Part shown: in pieces, positions 53,345 through 58,482 of the stretch
Layout: every line of letters starts with the position of its first letter
Position numbering within the stretch: position 1 is the stretch's first letter
Assembly (NCBI GenBank): GCA_949840805.1
Contig: CATKXR010000025.1
Span: forward strand, 1-58,482
Direction: 5' to 3'
Source of the DNA: an uncultured Lachnospiraceae bacterium
GTDB taxonomy: Bacteria > Bacillota > Clostridia > Lachnospirales > Lachnospiraceae
DNA: 58,482 nucleotides
Translations under genes and position numbers: made by a program
Notes under the pieces: generated by a model
Databases searched by the model: none
What the model saw: only the letters and a program-made list of their open reading frames with translations
Told to the model about the DNA's origin: nothing

Positions 53345-54167
53345 ATGGGGAAAAAGAATCTGTATGTCAACCAGATGATGGAGCGAAAGGAGAATTTTGC
53401 TGATTTTATTAATGGGGTGCTTTATGGGGGAAGACAGGTGCTGCGGGCAGATATGCTGGAATATCTATCCTGTCACAGCGGGACAATTTATGAGGAAAAC
53501 GGGAAGAAGCGTGTAGTGGAGAGAGATGCGGATGTCCGTATGAAAGCGGATATGGGGACTTACTCTCTGATCTTTACTAACGAAGCCCAGGATAAAATTC
53601 ATTATGCCATGCCGGTTCGCATTATGCTTCAGGATGCATTAGAGTATATGAAGCAGGTACAGGATATGGAGAAAAAGTATGCTGAAAGAGTATTTGCCAG
53701 ACTATTGGATCAATTTGGTAGATGTAAGAAGAATTGAAGATATGGGGGTGTTTCAGGGCTGTTTACAGCACATCTTCAGTATGGTAAAATATAACGCAGA
53801 TAAGAATCGGTTTTATGAATATATCAATAACCATCGAAAAGAGATTCAGAAGATGGACCATGTGGAACAGATGGCAGCGTTAACGCTTTTAGGAGAACAA
53901 AAAAGACTGGCCAGGGTGATGGATGGAGAAGGGAGTGCAGAAGAAGAGATGTGTAAGGCAATTGATGATTTGATTGAAGAAGGAAGAAAAGAAGGAAAAA
54001 CAGAAGGAAAAGCAGAAAGCATTCTGGTATTGCTTGGGGAGCTTGGTTTGGTCCCTTTGGAGCTGTCAGACAAGATACGAGGAGAGAACGATTCCGAAGT
54101 GATGACTGGATGGCTGAAGCTGGCGGCAAAGGCCGGAAGTTTAGAGCAGTTTGTACAAGAAATGTAG
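53345..54167 (+). pseudogene. Rpn-family recombination-promoting nuclease gene with internal deletion
   Basis: The first part (MGKKNLYVNQMMERKENFAD, then NEAQDKIHYAMPVRIMLQ and YMKQVQDMEKKY) and the second part (MLKEYLPDYWINLVDVRRI and a Lys/Glu-rich C-terminus) belong to the same PD-(D/E)XK family, often called Rpn or transposase_31. They lie in different frames and meet at about 53676. The central segment that normally contains the VTLVFYxG and WDGP motifs is missing, so a deletion joined the ends out of frame. The catalytic N-terminal Asp and Glu-x-Gln are still readable. GGAGG precedes the ATG. The 330 bp upstream shows nothing recognised. Confidence 0.65.
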
Positions 54168-54260
54168 CCGCATCCGTTATCCGCTCCCTGTGCACGTCTG
54201 TGAAGCGATGGCGCAGCGGAACCTACGGCCGGCTTCACAGACGCGCGTCCGATACGGATA

Positions 54261-56057
54261 TCAAACACGGCCCTGCAGTTTTTGGAAATATTCATCATGG
54301 GTTTTCTGATATACCTGGTTGAATTCTTCGTCTCCTCCGGAATGCAGTTTGGATATGTAATCATGTACCTGGTGATGGATTTCAGGGATTGCCCTGGCAA
54401 CGGTCGCCACCCCCACGTTGGAACAGACATCGGAAATCCGCTCGCCCTCAGAAAGCAGGTTGAAAAATTCCGAGCCGTTGAAAACACCGCAGGTTCCGTT
54501 GCGGAGCCGTTCCAGGTGGTTGCTTTTTAATACGTTCACCATATCGTCCACAACCTGCTCCAAAGGTTCAATCTGGCGGGCTTCTGCCAGATTCTGCTTT
54601 CGGAAAGCCTCGCTGGTATGGTTTAAGATGGTATCCAGCAGTTCCCACAAGACAGACAATTCAGACAGGGCTTCTTTTGAAAAAGAGCTGCCTTTATTGT
54701 TAAGTTCTGCGGCGATTTCCGCGATATTCAAAGCATGGTCTCCCAGACGTTCAAACTCCGTAATCGCCGAAAAATAATAATTCATGATCTCCACATGATA
54801 ATGGTACGTGATGGTGGTGGAAATCTGGACCAGGTAGTTGCTCACACGGTCTGCCATGCAATCTATATAATCTTCGTCTTCTTCGAGCTGCTTCATTATC
54901 TCCGGGTCATATTGGGTAAACATGTCAAATGCCCGGCCGATATTGGCCTTTGCCAACTGGCACATGACCAGAAGCACATCGTAACAACGCCCGAAAGCCA
55001 CTGCTGGCGTGCTGATGAAAACCGGGTTCAGGCTGTCTAACATTTCGTCATACTTTCCTGCGGACATAGGATCATCTTTCACAAGCTTATGGCTGATCTT
55101 CTCATAGACTCCCACGAACGGAAGGAGAAGGATGGCGCAGGAAAGGTTAAAGATGGTGTTGGCGTTGGCTATGCCTCCTGAATAAATCGTGTGGTTCCAG
55201 ATGCCGTCCAGCAGTCCCATTCTGTGAATGACAGCTACTACCGTCAGGATCAGCACGGACTTACACAAATTAAATAAAATATTTACCACCCCGACCTTTT
55301 TGGCCTCTGGTTTTGCCCCGATGTTGCAGACAATTGCAGTGGTTACGCAGTCTCCCAGATAAATGCCAACCAGCACCGCATAAATTTCCCCAAAAGTCAT
55401 CTGGCCCGAAGTGGAGAAGGCCTGCAGGATACCAATTGTCGCGGAAGAACTCTGAAGCACGAAAGCAACTCCCGCCCCGGACAGATAGGCGAGCAGAGGA
55501 TTCTCCCCCAGGCTGGAAAAAAGGCGTTCCACCATTCCGCTGTCCGAGAGGACGCTTACGGCATCCGACATATTCATCAGTCCGGAAAACAGGATGCCGA
55601 ACCCGATGATGATCTGCCCCACTTTGCCGGAATCCCGGGATTTTATTCCCATGATAATAACAATGCCGATAATTAAGGCTAAAGGCGCTAAGGTCGAGGG
55701 CTTTAAAAACTGCAGAAACCAAGTCCCTGACGAATTCAGATCCAGAAGCCGGATGATCTGCCCGGTTACGGTAGTGCCTACATTGGCGCCGATGATAATT
55801 CCAAGGGACTGCCGCAGGGAAATAATGCCCGCGCCCACAAGCCCTGAGGTAAGGACAATGGTTGCGGTGGAAGACTGGATTACTGCGGTTACTGCCAGTC
55901 CCAGGAAAAATGCCTTGACCGGGGTGCCGGTGATCCGTTCCATGGCATTTTTCAATGTGCCGGAAGAGCTGGTTTTCAGCCCGTCACCCATCAGGCGCAT
56001 TCCGTAAAGGAACATAGCAAGACCGCCAAAAAGTGTGATTGCATTAAAAATATTCAT
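54261..56057 (-). CDS. Na+/phosphate cotransporter family protein with PhoU-like tail
   Basis: The 598-residue protein has eight or so membrane segments in two repeats. Each repeat contains the QSSxA/T signature of Na/Pi-cotransporters (AVIQSSTATIVLTSGLV near 60, FVLQSSSATIGILQA near 205). A C-terminal PhoU-like helical domain starts near 350. It imports or exports phosphate or another anion. AGGTGA lies before ATG 56057; a GTG at 56066 is the alternative. The gene is alone on its strand, with a good promoter upstream. Confidence 0.85.
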   Translation of the reverse strand: MNIFNAITLFGGLAMFLYGMRLMGDGLKTSSSGTLKNAMERITGTPVKAFFLGLAVTAVIQSSTATIVLTSGLVGAGIISLRQSLGIIIGANVGTTVTGQIIRLLDLNSSGTWFLQFLKPSTLAPLALIIGIVIIMGIKSRDSGKVGQIIIGFGILFSGLMNMSDAVSVLSDSGMVERLFSSLGENPLLAYLSGAGVAFVLQSSSATIGILQAFSTSGQMTFGEIYAVLVGIYLGDCVTTAIVCNIGAKPEAKKVGVVNILFNLCKSVLILTVVAVIHRMGLLDGIWNHTIYSGGIANANTIFNLSCAILLLPFVGVYEKISHKLVKDDPMSAGKYDEMLDSLNPVFISTPAVAFGRCYDVLLVMCQLAKANIGRAFDMFTQYDPEIMKQLEEDEDYIDCMADRVSNYLVQISTTITYHYHVEIMNYYFSAITEFERLGDHALNIAEIAAELNNKGSSFSKEALSELSVLWELLDTILNHTSEAFRKQNLAEARQIEPLEQVVDDMVNVLKSNHLERLRNGTCGVFNGSEFFNLLSEGERISDVCSNVGVATVARAIPEIHHQVHDYISKLHSGGDEEFNQVYQKTHDEYFQKLQGRV

Positions 56058-56168
56058 ATTTTTCACCTGTCATATGTTTTCCTAATGATATTTTTGTTTC
56101 TCAAAACCATCCAAAAGCAAAATGTCATGGCCTTTACGGGAATCTTAGAAAACCCATAAAAAAGGCCT

Positions 56169-56196
56169 ATTATAAGATTGTACTAAAGTTTTGCAA
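56169..56196 (-). promoter_or_regulatory. Sigma-A promoter of the Na/Pi cotransporter gene
   Basis: Minus-strand TTGCAA and TATAAT are separated by 16 bp, about 110 bp before the start codon. The remaining sequence to eno at 56425 is AT-rich and carries nothing else I could identify with confidence. Confidence 0.6.
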
Positions 56197-56403
56197 AAAT
56201 TGCTATAGTTTTTTTCTTTTCGTCAATATTCGACAAACGGAATCCGTTTTACAAGAGCCGGTTTCACTGATTTGTTTCAGAAAATTATACGTAAGGAAGT
56301 TAAAAAGGCGAAAAACAAACCGTATGAATAGGAATCTTATAAATCAGCCATCCTTATTTTACAGGATCATAATGGCTTTGTATTTTTATGGTTATGGAGA
56401 TGA

Positions 56404-57696
<1,293 letters not shown>

Positions 57697-57894
57697 AGGC
57701 AGAGAATTATTAAGTATTATTATATCAATACTGATGAGTGTAAAGTCCAAAACCAGAGCCTGTGAACAGACAAAAGGATATGTGCCTTGACGAGCCCATA
57801 TTTCGCCTTGGATTTTGATTGAAGCACGAATTCATTTACAGTTGAATCGAACGTATGTTATAATTCTAATAAAAGGGAAAAGAGGCGATAACAT

Positions 57895-58482
57895 ATGGGC
57901 GATATTGATATCAATGTGAAGAATTTCATCAAGATTATATGCCGGTGCGCTGCATGGAGCTTGATGCCCTGACCTACACTTATCAGTGTAAAAAGATCTC
58001 GGAGAAAGCGAAGGAAAACAAGGAGCTGAAAAAGTATGCGGACGGGGTGCCAAAGGGGACAAAAATCCTGCCGACCGTCACGCTGGTATTTTACACAGGG
58101 AGCAAACCGTGGGACGGTCCGGAAAGCGTGTATGATATGCTGGATATTCCGGAAGATATGAAGGAGTGGATGAAGCACACCACGCCGGATTACCGGATGA
58201 ATCTGATTGATGCAAGACATATGACGGATGAGGAGATTGACCGTTTTGACGGGGATCTGAAGGCATTTCTGCTGATGCTCAGGGACCGGTTCGATCGGGA
58301 AAAGTTAAAGTCAGTGGTTGCGATGCATCGGGAAACATGGTATGCTATTAGTAAAGTAAAAAACGATAAAAGATATGCAGAATATATAGATCGTGTTTCA
58401 GACGAAGAGATGGCAGGAGGTGTAAATATGGATGCGGCACTGGATTACATGATAGCAGAAGGAGAGGCCAGAGGAGAGGCCA
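57895..58482 (+). pseudogene. Rpn-family nuclease gene with internal deletion, cut by the window end
   Basis: The start MGDIDINVKNF matches the family N-terminus but soon goes out of frame and stops. One frame over, from about 57927, the family sequence runs open to the window edge: YMPVRCMELDALTYTYQC, PTVTLVFYTGSKPWDGPESV and ISKVKNDKRYAEYIDRV. The catalytic middle part is gone, so the N-terminal codons are joined out of frame to the region after the Glu-x-Gln motif. The stretch 57697-57894 is AT-rich without a gene. Only the conserved C-terminal half could still be translated, from ATG 57939. Confidence 0.6.

Noticed and set aside
53178..53378. 66-codon Arg/Ile/Phe-rich frame before the first Rpn gene
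   Set aside because: It overlaps the Rpn start out of frame, has no ribosome site and looks like noise from AT-rich intergenic sequence.

Overview
The window looks like a chromosomal segment of a Lachnospiraceae-type Firmicute (Clostridium cluster XIVa). The grounds are a Clostridium symbiosum-type pyruvate phosphate dikinase of 872 aa with its phosphohistidine at residue 455, single-chain dimeric glycyl-tRNA synthetase, a DUF3842 protein, strong AGGAGG ribosome binding sites, sigma-A promoters and no sign of an outer membrane. Species cannot be fixed from the sequence alone.

Region 1 (1-6.9 kb): the end of a collagen-like Gly-X-Thr surface protein; a 903-aa membrane protein ending in a class III cyclase-like domain that has lost a metal-binding Asp; and a TnpB-family protein in which all three RuvC catalytic acids are replaced. 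A 28-bp inverted repeat surrounds its 5' end. A strongly folded, roughly 250-nt segment follows its stop codon and resembles a TnpB guide-RNA scaffold with a 20-nt guide-like tail. This is the best candidate for an undescribed system: an exapted, nuclease-dead, RNA-guided DNA-binding protein (TldR-like).

Region 2 (5.5-28.1 kb): a long plus-strand cell-surface glycan locus. It holds a glycerophosphotransferase-like protein, two exported proteins, several GT2 glycosyltransferases, two GT9-like proteins, an SGNH-type protein, an epimerase, a fused nucleotidyltransferase-kinase, a KdsD-like sugar-phosphate isomerase, a HAD phosphatase, a ribulose-phosphate 3-epimerase-like enzyme, a radical SAM protein and a ferredoxin-fused aldo-keto reductase. 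A small Rossmann-like domain with a Y/F-G-x-G core recurs in about eight of these proteins. The middle (about 8.5-13.9 kb) is very AT-rich, 14.1-16.9 kb is intermediate and 17-27 kb is very GC-rich, so the locus is a mosaic. Its sugar-phosphate enzymes could build a nucleotide-activated pentose-like donor.

Region 3 (28.2-43 kb): mostly ordinary core and sensing genes: a chemoreceptor with a zinc-binding-type sensor, an exported 5'-nucleotidase, a hybrid histidine kinase followed by a solute-binding lipoprotein, an SGNH esterase, bacteriohemerythrin with an HD-GYP protein, a lipoprotein-glyQS operon, DUF3842 and an AraC regulator.

Region 4 (42.4-58.5 kb): a raffinose/melibiose-type fragment (solute-binding protein and GH36 alpha-galactosidase) separated by a truncated IS200 left end; a decayed hicAB toxin-antitoxin locus between two diverged copies of the ppdK 3' end; then ppdK, a DJ-1/PfpI protein, rpoN, a Na/Pi cotransporter, eno, and two Rpn-family nuclease genes that both carry internal deletions. 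No rRNA, tRNA or CRISPR array was recognised.
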